Assembly: GCA_020446285.1 (NCBI GenBank)
Contig: JAGREZ010000439.1
Span: 1 to 5,056, forward strand
DNA length: 5,056 nt
From: Geminicoccaceae bacterium
GTDB lineage: Bacteria; Pseudomonadota; Alphaproteobacteria; Geminicoccales; Geminicoccaceae
Direction: 5' to 3'
The notes beneath the pieces are model-generated. The model ran no database searches, had not been told where the DNA came from, and worked only from the letters and a program-made list of their open reading frames with translations. Positions 1 to 5,056 of this stretch are shown one piece after another. A program made the position numbers and the translations under genes. How positions within the stretch are numbered: position 1 is the first letter of the stretch; every line of letters starts with the position of its first letter.

Positions 1-5
1 AGCTG

Positions 6-44
6 GTGCTCAGGCGTATGAACGAAGTGAATGCGCCTGAGCAC
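6..44. repeat. 14-bp inverted repeat with 11-base loop at the end of the leftward operon
   Basis: Positions 6-19 (GTGCTCAGGCGTAT) pair with 31-44 (ATGCGCCTGAGCAC). All 14 pairs form except one G.U wobble (17 with 33), leaving an 11-base loop at 20-30. It lies about 45 bases downstream of the transporter stop codon on the minus strand. Neither side has a run of T, so it is not a textbook intrinsic terminator. It could be a bidirectional terminator, a 3'-end stabilising structure, or one copy of a dispersed palindromic repeat. No second copy is seen in this window, so the family identity is unresolved. Confidence 0.6.
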
Positions 45-48
45 GAGT

Positions 49-69
49 GCCCGGACGGGCTGTCCGGGC
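49..69 (-). terminator. Hairpin just after the transporter gene, possible terminator
   Basis: Positions 49-56 (GCCCGGAC) pair perfectly with 62-69 (GTCCGGGC) around a five-base loop. The 8-bp GC-rich stem starts 19 bases after the transporter stop codon, the usual distance for an end-of-operon structure. No U-tract follows it in the minus direction; the next element is the larger inverted repeat at 6-44. The pair may together terminate the leftward operon or protect its 3' end. The structure is plain in the sequence, but the terminator role is inferred from position only. Confidence 0.4.
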
Positions 70-88
70 GAAGGCGGCCTCCATCACC

Positions 89-979
89 TCACGGACCGGA
101 CGAACGTCTGTGCTCCAGCCGGGCCAGGTAGAATGTCGAGACGACGATCACCGCTGCTCCCAGAAAGGTATGTATGTCCGGCCATTCGGAGAAGAGCACG
201 GCGCCGTAAATCGCTGCGACGGGTAGCCGCGCATAGTCGAACGGAGCGAGTGCGCTCGCCTCGCCGAGCTTGAAGCCGTGCATGAGTGCTATCTGCGACA
301 GGCTGCCGATGCCGGCCATCATGGCCATGAGGACGATTTCATGAGGCGTGGGCGTGAGCCAGACGAACCAGGTCGGGATGGCGGTGAGGATGGTGCTCAC
401 GATGCCGAGATAGGCGAGGATGGTGGCCTTGCGCTCGGTGGCGACGAGCTGCTTGATGAGGATGGCCACCGATGCGGCGAAGAGCGCGTTGGATACGGCA
501 ACGAGTGCTGCGGGGTCGATGAAGCCGCCCTGCGGACGGAGCATGATGATCACACCCGCGAAGCCGATGGCGGTGGCGGTCCAGCGCCGGCGATGGACCG
601 ATTCGTGCAGGACGAGGGCGGCGAGGATGACCATGAACAGCGGCTTGGCGAAGCTGAGCGCGATCGCGTCGGCCAGCGGAAGATTGTTGAACGCGTAGAA
701 GGCGGTCATCATGCCCATGGTGCCGAGGCAGGCGCGCAGGATGTGCCTGCCCGGCATGCGGGTGGCGAGCAGTGCCGGCCCCTCGCGCCAGAAGAGCGGG
801 AGGATGAACACGAAGCCGAAGAACGCCCGGGCGAGCGATATCTCGAAACTGTGCAGCCGTTCGCCGAGGATCCTCGAAAGCACGGCCATCGCCGGGAAGC
901 CGGTGCTCGCGATGAGGATGAAGACGGCTCCCCGGACATTGCCGGAGAGCGCTTCCCAGCGTTGCCGCAATGCCCTCAA
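89..979 (-). CDS. DMT-superfamily (EamA) transporter, substrate unknown
   Basis: A 296-residue integral membrane protein of the drug/metabolite transporter superfamily. About ten hydrophobic segments can be drawn at residues 17-35, 44-63, 79-97, 104-124, 133-147, 156-175, 187-208, 214-233, 243-263 and 269-286. They form two homologous EamA halves. Each half ends with the family's acidic residue after a helix (E126 in LVLHES, E265 in LFSEWP); the first half also has the AxSFAKPLF stretch near residues 107-115. The start is placed at TTG (979-977), which overlaps the upstream aldolase stop as TTGA and gives a normal family length. A second TTG nine bases on (970-968) is also possible. An upstream ATG at 1084 would add 35 arginine-rich residues that merely overlap the aldolase gene. 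No clear Shine-Dalgarno precedes the TTG, which fits translation coupled to the aldolase. The substrate and the direction of transport cannot be told; the neighbours suggest a substrate or product of the aldolase/dehydrogenase pair. Confidence 0.88.
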   Translation of the reverse strand: MRALRQRWEALSGNVRGAVFILIASTGFPAMAVLSRILGERLHSFEISLARAFFGFVFILPLFWREGPALLATRMPGRHILRACLGTMGMMTAFYAFNNLPLADAIALSFAKPLFMVILAALVLHESVHRRRWTATAIGFAGVIIMLRPQGGFIDPAALVAVSNALFAASVAILIKQLVATERKATILAYLGIVSTILTAIPTWFVWLTPTPHEIVLMAMMAGIGSLSQIALMHGFKLGEASALAPFDYARLPVAAIYGAVLFSEWPDIHTFLGAAVIVVSTFYLARLEHRRSSGP

Positions 980-1887
980 GCGTCGCCCGGTTCGAAGCGG
1001 AAGCCGGCCGCGGCAAGCTCGCCCGCGAGCCTCGATGCGGTGTCGTCGTCGAGCTCGACGAGCGGCGGCCGCAGCCTCGCCCATTCGCTGTCGTCATACG
1101 CATCGGCGATGACCCGCTTGATCGCCGGCACCAGCGGGTAGCCGGAGACGATCCTGCGGACGGCGGCAACCGCGACCATCGCCGCTTCGGCGGCATCCTC
1201 GCGGCCATCCATGAAGGCGTCGAAGACCTTGCGGTTGGCGGCGCAGTTGAGATTGCCGGCGGCCGAGATGGTGCCGGCGCCGCCGGTGCGCAGATTGTCG
1301 AGCAGATGGTCGTCGGCGCCGGAGAAGACCTCGAAACCCGGGAAGGATTCGATCAGGTCCCGCGTGTGCTCCCAGTCGCCGGAGCTGTCCTTGAGCCCCT
1401 TGACGGTGTTGGGATAGCGCTCGAGCAGGGCGGCGATGACACCCTTGGTCACCGGCACCTGCGAGACTTGCGGGAAATGGTAGAAATAGAGTTCGAGCCG
1501 TTCGTCATCGACCGCCTCGATGACTTCCGAATAGGCGCGGATCAGCCCTTCGTCACTGTTGTTCTTGTAGAAGAACGGCGGCAGCATGAGCATCTTGGTG
1601 ACACCGCTTGCAAGGCCGTGCGTCGCCAGCGCCACCGTGTCCGCGCGCGAGCAGCAGCCGATGCCGAGGATCATCGAGGAGGGATCGAGACCCGCCTCGA
1701 TATAGGCGGCGAGCGCGTTCTGCCGTTCGCCGACACTGTAGCAGTTGGTCTCGCTGGTCGTGCCGAACACGCCGAGCCCGTGGCAGCCATTGGCGAGCAG
1801 CCAGTTTGCATGGCGCACATAGCGGTCGGTGTCGATGGCGCCATGGCTGTCGCAGGGCGTGATGACTGCCGAATAGATTCCGTTCAT
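976..1887 (-). CDS. DapA/NanA-superfamily class I aldolase or lyase (not a typical dapA)
   Basis: A 303-residue (beta/alpha)8-barrel enzyme of the dihydrodipicolinate synthase / N-acetylneuraminate lyase superfamily, full length, cytoplasmic. These enzymes bind pyruvate or another 2-keto acid as a Schiff base on lysine. Visible landmarks are GTTSE at 42-46 (family GTTGE), the catalytic tyrosine Y136 in YFYHFP, the Schiff-base lysine K166 in VKGLKDSSGD, and SGADD at 189-193. In E. coli DapA an arginine two residues after YNVP (Arg138) holds the carboxylate of aspartate semialdehyde. Here the segment reads YHFPQVSQ and the corresponding residue is V141, so true DHDPS activity is unlikely. More likely reactions are a 2-keto-3-deoxy-acid or hydroxy-keto-acid aldolase or dehydratase, but the substrate is unknown. 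The start ATG is supported by AAGGA nine to ten bases upstream and by the N-terminal GIYSAVITP, which matches the family's first beta strand. It follows the alcohol dehydrogenase by 70 bases and overlaps the transporter start. Confidence 0.9.
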   Translation of the reverse strand: MNGIYSAVITPCDSHGAIDTDRYVRHANWLLANGCHGLGVFGTTSETNCYSVGERQNALAAYIEAGLDPSSMILGIGCCSRADTVALATHGLASGVTKMLMLPPFFYKNNSDEGLIRAYSEVIEAVDDERLELYFYHFPQVSQVPVTKGVIAALLERYPNTVKGLKDSSGDWEHTRDLIESFPGFEVFSGADDHLLDNLRTGGAGTISAAGNLNCAANRKVFDAFMDGREDAAEAAMVAVAAVRRIVSGYPLVPAIKRVIADAYDDSEWARLRPPLVELDDDTASRLAGELAAAGFRFEPGDA

Positions 1888-1904
1888 GTCGTTCGTTCCT
1901 TCAG

Positions 1905-1924
1905 GGCGGGCCCTTGCGCCCGCC
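1905..1924 (-). other. Intercistronic hairpin just upstream of the aldolase ribosome binding site
   Basis: In the leftward transcript GGCGGGC (1924-1918) pairs with GCCCGCC (1911-1905) around a six-base loop, a perfect 7-bp GC stem. It lies in the 70-base gap between the dehydrogenase and the aldolase and ends about three bases before the aldolase Shine-Dalgarno (AAGGA, 1901-1897). No U-run follows. It could act as a processing or stability element that sets the aldolase level relative to the dehydrogenase. The role is inference, and such stems also arise by chance in GC-rich gaps. Confidence 0.35.
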
Positions 1925-1957
1925 GGGTAAGAGTTCGTCGTGCGGCCGGATGCCGGC

Positions 1958-3016
1958 TCAGGGCTGCAGCACGACCCGGCCGGTGACCTCGCCGCCGACG
2001 AGACTTTCGAGCGCGCCATTGACCCCGTGCAGCGGGCAGCCGGTGACGCGGATCGGCGGCAGCTTGCCGTCTCTTGCCAGCGCCATGACCGCGTGCAGAT
2101 CGTCGAGCGTGCCGACATAGGAGCCCTTGAGCGCCATCATGCGCAGCGGCAGCATCGCCGTCGACAATCCCATGCGGTCGCCATAGAGGCCGACAACGAC
2201 CACCGTCGCCCCCTTGCCCCGCGAACAGGCCATGGCGAATTCGGTCGTGACCGGACGGCCGACGAAATCGATCGACGCATCGACGCCGCCATGGGACCAT
2301 TCGCGCACGGCCGTCGCCGCTCCGTCATCGCCATTGTCGAAGGCCGCATCGCACAGGCCGGTGGCCATCGCCGCCTCGCGCTTGGCCGGATCGACATCCG
2401 CGACCGCCACCCGGCAGCCGAGCACGGCCTTGGCCATGAGCAGGCCGTTCATGCCGACACCGCCGGCGCCGACGAGCAGCAGCGACTGGTCGCTGCGGGT
2501 GATGTCGGTCCGGGTGATCGCGCTGTAGGCGGTGATTCCCGAACAGGCATAGGTGCAGGCCACTTCCACCGGGACATCGCCGTGATCGACCAGATAACGG
2601 CCGTCGGGCACGATCACATGGGTGCTGTAGCCGCCATCCACCCATGTGCCGATGACGCGCGGCTTCGTGCACAGGAGATTGTCGCCGCGCGCGCAGTCGC
2701 CGCATTGGCCGCAGCCGATCCAGGGATAGACCACGCGACTGTCGCCGATGGCCACGCCGGTGGCATCCGGGCCCATGGCCACGACCTCGCCCGCGACCTC
2801 GTGGCCGAGGGTGAAGGGAAGCTGCATGCCGCGGTCGGAAATGTTCAGCCGCTTGCCGTCGCCGAGATCGAAATAGCCCTGATGGATGTGCAGGTCGCTG
2901 TGGCAGACGCCGCAGGCGGTGACCCGCAGAAGGATCTCGCTGCCCTTCGGCTCGGGCGTCGGATAGTCGCGCGGCTCGAGCGGCTTGCCCCAGTCGACGA
3001 TCTGATAGCTTTGCAT
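1958..3016 (-). CDS. Zinc-dependent alcohol dehydrogenase, MDR family, NAD-type
   Basis: A 352-residue medium-chain dehydrogenase/reductase that should interconvert an alcohol and an aldehyde or ketone, cytoplasmic. The N-terminal GroES-like domain carries the catalytic zinc ligands C38 (CGVCHSD), H72 with E73 (LGHE), and most likely C158 (YACSG). The structural zinc site is complete: C102, C105, C108 and C116. The Rossmann domain shows GAGGVG at 183-188, and an aspartate at the end of the second strand (D207) points to NAD rather than NADP. The loop between C38 and GHE is longer than in short yeast-type ADHs, with a [10 protein letters not shown] stretch. The start ATG follows a strong GGGGGGAG Shine-Dalgarno with short spacing, and MQSYQIVDW is a typical first strand; a longer in-frame reading through the promoter region is rejected. 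It is the first gene of the leftward operon, so it probably acts on an aldehyde or alcohol linked to the downstream aldolase. The exact substrate is unknown. Confidence 0.93.
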   Translation of the reverse strand: MQSYQIVDWGKPLEPRDYPTPEPKGSEILLRVTACGVCHSDLHIHQGYFDLGDGKRLNISDRGMQLPFTLGHEVAGEVVAMGPDATGVAIGDSRVVYPWIGCGQCGDCARGDNLLCTKPRVIGTWVDGGYSTHVIVPDGRYLVDHGDVPVEVACTYACSGITAYSAITRTDITRSDQSLLLVGAGGVGMNGLLMAKAVLGCRVAVADVDPAKREAAMATGLCDAAFDNGDDGAATAVREWSHGGVDASIDFVGRPVTTEFAMACSRGKGATVVVVGLYGDRMGLSTAMLPLRMMALKGSYVGTLDDLHAVMALARDGKLPPIRVTGCPLHGVNGALESLVGGEVTGRVVLQP

Positions 3017-3045
3017 GGTCTCCCCCCGAAAAACCTGTGAAGTGA

Positions 3046-3073
3046 GAAGTACAGTGCTTGCGCTGCGATGCAA
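3046..3073 (-). promoter_or_regulatory. Candidate promoter of the dehydrogenase-aldolase-transporter operon
   Basis: On the minus strand TTGCAT (3073-3068) and TACTTC (3051-3046) are separated by 16 bases. The -35 matches four of six consensus bases (TTG and the A of TTGACA); the -10 is weak. Transcription would start near 3039, giving a leader of about 23 bases that contains the GGGGGGAG ribosome binding site of the dehydrogenase. The placement is sensible but the match is modest and was found by eye, so treat it as a candidate only. Confidence 0.28.
3052..3065. promoter_or_regulatory. Imperfect 14-base palindrome, possible operator
   Basis: CAGTGCTTGCGCTG is a palindrome with two central T bases and one mismatched pair (3055 with 3062). 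It sits wholly inside the spacer of the candidate leftward promoter, where a bound repressor would block RNA polymerase. An overlapping TTGC-N8-GCAA arrangement (3058-3073) is an alternative half-site pattern. No regulator gene lies in the window to match it to. A 14-base imperfect palindrome can occur by chance, hence the low confidence. Confidence 0.22.
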
Positions 3074-3093
3074 AGAGGCACGCGCCGGGACAA

Positions 3094-3122
3094 TTGCTTT
3101 TCCCGCCGCGAAAGGGTACGAA
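3094..3122 (+). promoter_or_regulatory. Candidate leuB promoter
   Basis: TTGCTT (3094-3099) and TACGAA (3117-3122) are separated by the optimal 17 bases. The -10 is a weak match. Transcription would begin near 3129, leaving a leader of about 51 bases before the leuB ATG. The -35 elements of this and the leftward candidate lie about 20 bases apart, as expected for a compact divergent control region. I see no leucine-rich leader peptide or classical attenuator ahead of leuB. Confidence 0.25.
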
Positions 3123-3124
3123 CG

Positions 3125-3139
3125 GCGCGCCTCGCGCGC
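3125..3139 (+). other. GC-rich stem-loop in the leuB leader region
   Basis: GCGCGC (3125-3130) can pair with GCGCGC (3134-3139) around a CTC loop, with a possible extra G.U pair at 3124/3140. If transcription begins near 3129 the stem would be only partly present in the mRNA, so a role needs an earlier start. The stretch 3124-3159 is unusually rich in alternating G and C, which by itself makes such pairing likely. Recorded as structure without an assigned function. Confidence 0.22.
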
Positions 3140-3179
3140 TCGCGACGCGTCCACCCTTCGACGCCTTGGGAAAAGAGAC

Positions 3180-4292
3180 ATGAATCAGGTCGGCAATCTC
3201 CTCCTCCTGCCGGGTGACGGCATCGGTCCGGAAGTCATGGGCGAGGTCCGCAAGGTCGTGGGCTGGCTCGGTGATCGCCAGGGCCTGAAATTCGAGTGCG
3301 AGGAGGATCTCGCCGGCGGCTGCGCGCTCGACGCGCATGGCGTGCCGATGACCGAGGACACCGTGAAGCTGGCGAAGGACGCGGATGCGGTGGTGTTCGG
3401 CGCGGTCGGTGTCGCCAAACACGATGCCAATCCGTTTCATCTCAAACCGGAGCAGGGCCTCCTGCGCCTGCGCAAGGAACTCGACCTTTTCGCCAATCTG
3501 CGTCCGGCGATGGTGTTTCCCGCACTCGCCGAGGCGAGCACGCTCAAGACCGAACTGGTCGAGGGGCTGGACATCCTCATCCTGCGCGAGCTCACCGGCG
3601 GCGTCTATTTCGGCGAACCGCGCGGCATCGAGACGCTCGCCGACGGAACCGAGCGCGGCGTCGACACGCAGGTCTACACCACACCCGAGATCGAGCGTCT
3701 GGCGTCGGTCGGCTTCGAGCTGGCGCGCAAGCGCCGCAATCATGTGACATCGGTGGAAAAGGCCAATGTCATGCACACCGGCGTGCTCTGGCGGCGAACC
3801 GTGACCGCCCTTCACAAGAAGGGCTACGAGGATGTGGAACTGGCGCACATGTATGCCGACAATTGCGCCATGCAGCTCATTCGCCGGCCCAAGCAGTTCG
3901 ACGTGATCGTCACCGACAATCTCTTCGGCGACCTGCTGTCGGATGCCGCCGCCATGCTCACCGGATCGCTCGGCATGCTGCCCTCGGCCTCGCTCGGTGC
4001 GCCGGATGCCATCGGCAAGCGCAAGGCGCTCTATGAGCCGGTGCATGGTTCGGCCCCCGACATTGCCGGCGAGGGCAAGGCCAATCCGCTGGCCATGCTG
4101 CTCAGCTTCGCCATGATGCTGCGCTATTCCTTCGATCTCGGCGCGGAGGCCGACCGGCTGGAAAAGGCGATCGCGACCGTGCTCGACAAGGGCATTCGCA
4201 CCGCCGACATCATGCAGGACGGCAAGACCCTCGTTTCCACCGAAGCCATGGGCAAGGCCGTCGTCGCCGAACTCGACAGGAGTCTTTCCTGA
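3180..4292 (+). CDS. leuB: 3-isopropylmalate dehydrogenase (LeuB)
   Basis: A 370-residue NAD-dependent beta-decarboxylating dehydrogenase that oxidises (2R,3S)-3-isopropylmalate to 2-oxoisocaproate (via spontaneous decarboxylation) in leucine synthesis; cytoplasmic homodimer in the family. Landmarks: [11 protein letters not shown] near 8-19; ExGLLRLR at 91-98, with L94/L95 the isopropyl-recognition leucines; substrate arginines R98, R108 and R136; [10 protein letters not shown] with Y143; K194 and V197 in [10 protein letters not shown]; metal aspartates D227, D251 and D255; and the NAD segment [12 protein letters not shown] (286-297), where D294 favours NAD. These residues support isopropylmalate over isocitrate or homoisocitrate. 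One loop is unusual: the common GGPKW reads GVAKH at 77-81. The start ATG follows GGGAAAAGAG at short distance and gives the normal N-terminus; an in-frame reading from 3015 crosses the promoter and is rejected. asd follows 75 bases downstream in the same direction. Annotation as LeuB is secure; whether it is the only copy in the genome cannot be seen. Confidence 0.96.
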   Translation: MNQVGNLLLLPGDGIGPEVMGEVRKVVGWLGDRQGLKFECEEDLAGGCALDAHGVPMTEDTVKLAKDADAVVFGAVGVAKHDANPFHLKPEQGLLRLRKELDLFANLRPAMVFPALAEASTLKTELVEGLDILILRELTGGVYFGEPRGIETLADGTERGVDTQVYTTPEIERLASVGFELARKRRNHVTSVEKANVMHTGVLWRRTVTALHKKGYEDVELAHMYADNCAMQLIRRPKQFDVIVTDNLFGDLLSDAAAMLTGSLGMLPSASLGAPDAIGKRKALYEPVHGSAPDIAGEGKANPLAMLLSFAMMLRYSFDLGAEADRLEKAIATVLDKGIRTADIMQDGKTLVSTEAMGKAVVAELDRSLS

Positions 4293-4309
4293 ATCTGGAC
4301 AAGTGATCT

Positions 4310-4342
4310 CCCCGGCGCGCGGAGCCGCGCTCAAAGCCGGGG
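4310..4342 (+). other. Nested hairpin between leuB and asd
   Basis: An outer perfect 7-bp stem pairs CCCCGGC (4310-4316) with GCCGGGG (4336-4342). Stacked directly inside it, GCGCG (4317-4321) pairs with CGCGC (4326-4330) around the loop GAGC. A five-base bulge, TCAAA (4331-4335), interrupts only the 3' side. Twelve GC-rich pairs make this very stable. It starts 17 bases after the leuB stop, but no U-tract follows, so a complete intrinsic terminator is not evident. Likely roles are a partial terminator, an RNase-processing or 3'-stability element that sets asd expression apart from leuB. The pairing is seen directly; the role is inferred. Confidence 0.5.
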
Positions 4343-4367
4343 CAGCCTGACGAAAGAGTGAGCCGCT

Positions 4368-5056
4368 ATGGGCTATCGCGTTGCCGTGGCCGGAGCCACG
4401 GGTGCCGTTGGTACGGAAATCCTGAACATCCTCGCCGAAATGAAGTTTCCCGCCGACGAGGTGATCGCGCTTGCCTCGTCGAAGTCGGTGGGCAAGGAGG
4501 TCGCCTATGGTGACGATCGCCGGCTGAAGGTCCGCGATCTCGAGACCTTCGACTTCGAGGGATGCGACATCGGGCTTTTCTCGCCCGGCGGGGCGGTGTC
4601 CGCGATCCATGCACCGCGTGCGGCGGAGGCGGGTTGCGTCGTCGTCGACAATACCTCGCATTTCCGCATGGAGCCCGACGTGCCGCTGGTGGTGCCCGAG
4701 GTCAATCCCGAGGCGCTCGCGGATTTCCGCAACCGCAACATCATCGCCAATCCCAACTGTTCCACCATCCAGATGGTCATGGCGCTGAAGCCGCTGCACG
4801 ACATCGCCCGCATCAAGCGGGTCGTGGTCTCCACCTATCAGGCCACGGCCGGCGCCGGGCAGAAGGGCATGGACGAGCTTTTCGAGCAGACCAAGTCGAT
4901 CTTCATGAACGACAAAAAGGAACCCTCGGTCTTCCCCAAGCAGATCGCCTTCAACTGCATTCCGCGCATCGACAGGATGCTCGACGATGGCCAGTCGAAG
5001 GAAGAGTGGAAGATGAGCGTCGAGACCAAGAAGATCCTCGATGCCGAGATCGAGGT
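4368..5056 (+). CDS. asd: Aspartate-semialdehyde dehydrogenase, 5' part (runs off the window)
   Basis: The first 229 residues of an enzyme usually about 340 long, cut by the window end. It reduces beta-aspartyl phosphate to aspartate semialdehyde with NADPH, the branch point to diaminopimelate/lysine, threonine and methionine; cytoplasmic. Landmarks: Rossmann motif GATGAVG at 9-15; SPGGAVS at 72-78; DNTSHFRM at 94-101; the catalytic cysteine C131 in NPNCSTIQM; Q158 in TYQATAGAG; and the EEWKMSVETKKIL substrate region at 212-224. The active-site histidine and remaining arginine should lie beyond the window. The start ATG is preceded by GAAAGAG with about nine bases of spacing and gives MGYRVAVAGATG, the standard N-terminus. 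It lies 75 bases after leuB with a strong hairpin between them, so it is probably co-transcribed with leuB at least in part, though a promoter within the gap is not excluded. No frameshift is seen. Confidence 0.95.
   Translation, partial: MGYRVAVAGATGAVGTEILNILAEMKFPADEVIALASSKSVGKEVAYGDDRRLKVRDLETFDFEGCDIGLFSPGGAVSAIHAPRAAEAGCVVVDNTSHFRMEPDVPLVVPEVNPEALADFRNRNIIANPNCSTIQMVMALKPLHDIARIKRVVVSTYQATAGAGQKGMDELFEQTKSIFMNDKKEPSVFPKQIAFNCIPRIDRMLDDGQSKEEWKMSVETKKILDAEIE

Noticed and set aside
89..1084. Transporter start at the ATG at 1084
   Set aside because: It adds 35 Arg/Ala-rich residues wholly inside the aldolase gene. The TTG overlapping the aldolase stop gives the normal EamA length.
278..1141. 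287-codon plus-strand open frame opposite the transporter
   Set aside because: It lies opposite a clear ten-helix membrane protein. Its translation is rich in Asp, Glu, Gly and His, the pattern expected from the complement of hydrophobic codons, and I see no domain.
976..1887. dapA label because of the nearby asd
   Set aside because: The arginine needed for aspartate semialdehyde is replaced by valine and the gene sits in a separate, divergent operon.
970..1986. 338-codon plus-strand open frame opposite the aldolase
   Set aside because: It is the antisense shadow of a full-length aldolase with intact catalytic residues and shows no independent motif.
1940..3040. 366-codon plus-strand open frame opposite the dehydrogenase
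   Set aside because: It is the antisense shadow of a complete zinc dehydrogenase. It is His/Asp/Ala-rich and has no domain.
3124..3131. GGCGCGCC palindrome as a regulatory site
   Set aside because: It lies in an alternating GC-rich stretch where such palindromes are expected by chance, and I know of no operator that it matches.
1958..3181. Extended start for the dehydrogenase, 55 residues longer
   Set aside because: The extension crosses the divergent control region and is Arg/Ser-rich. The ATG at 3016 has a strong Shine-Dalgarno and the family N-terminus.
3015..4292. Extended start for leuB, 55 residues longer
   Set aside because: It would begin on top of the divergent dehydrogenase start and add basic residues that LeuB proteins lack. 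The ATG at 3180 gives the normal N-terminus.
2325..4799. An 824-codon minus-strand open frame spanning parts of the dehydrogenase, leuB and asd
   Set aside because: It is antisense to leuB and asd and out of frame on the same strand as the dehydrogenase, all of which have secure family motifs. Long stop-free antisense frames are common in GC-rich genomes. The translation shows low-complexity His/Arg/Gly-rich stretches and no recognisable domain.

Overview
This 5,056-base window is high in GC (by eye, low to mid 60s percent) and densely coding. It looks like chromosomal DNA of an alphaproteobacterium, probably of the Rhizobiales. The reasons are the codon composition, the adjacency of leuB and asd (an order I recall from rhizobia and relatives), and the sequence character of both proteins. 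The taxonomic call is inference. No RNA gene, insertion sequence, phage gene or CRISPR array is visible.

There are two transcription units that diverge from a 163-base control region (3017-3179). The leftward unit (minus strand) has three genes in the order zinc-dependent alcohol dehydrogenase (1958-3016), DapA/NanA-superfamily class I aldolase or lyase (976-1887), and DMT/EamA-family ten-helix transporter (89-979). The aldolase stop and the transporter start overlap as TTGA, which suggests translational coupling. The unit ends in two strong inverted repeats at 6-69. It reads like a small catabolic cassette: a transporter, a C-C bond lyase that handles pyruvate or a similar keto acid, and an oxidoreductase that could take the aldehyde product. 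The substrate cannot be read from the sequence. The lyase should not be called dapA, because the arginine that binds aspartate semialdehyde in true dihydrodipicolinate synthase is replaced.

The rightward unit (plus strand) is biosynthetic. leuB (3180-4292) encodes 3-isopropylmalate dehydrogenase for leucine synthesis. asd (4368 to beyond the window end) encodes aspartate-semialdehyde dehydrogenase, for lysine/diaminopimelate, threonine and methionine. A 75-base gap between them carries a strong nested hairpin without a U-tract, which could tune asd relative to leuB.

The control region holds one weak promoter candidate in each direction. A 14-base imperfect palindrome sits in the spacer of the leftward candidate, a typical place for a repressor, but no regulator gene lies in the window. 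Most of the content is ordinary. The points worth a second look are the undefined three-gene cassette and the RNA structures at its gene boundaries. I saw no convincing novel defence, mobile or RNA system.
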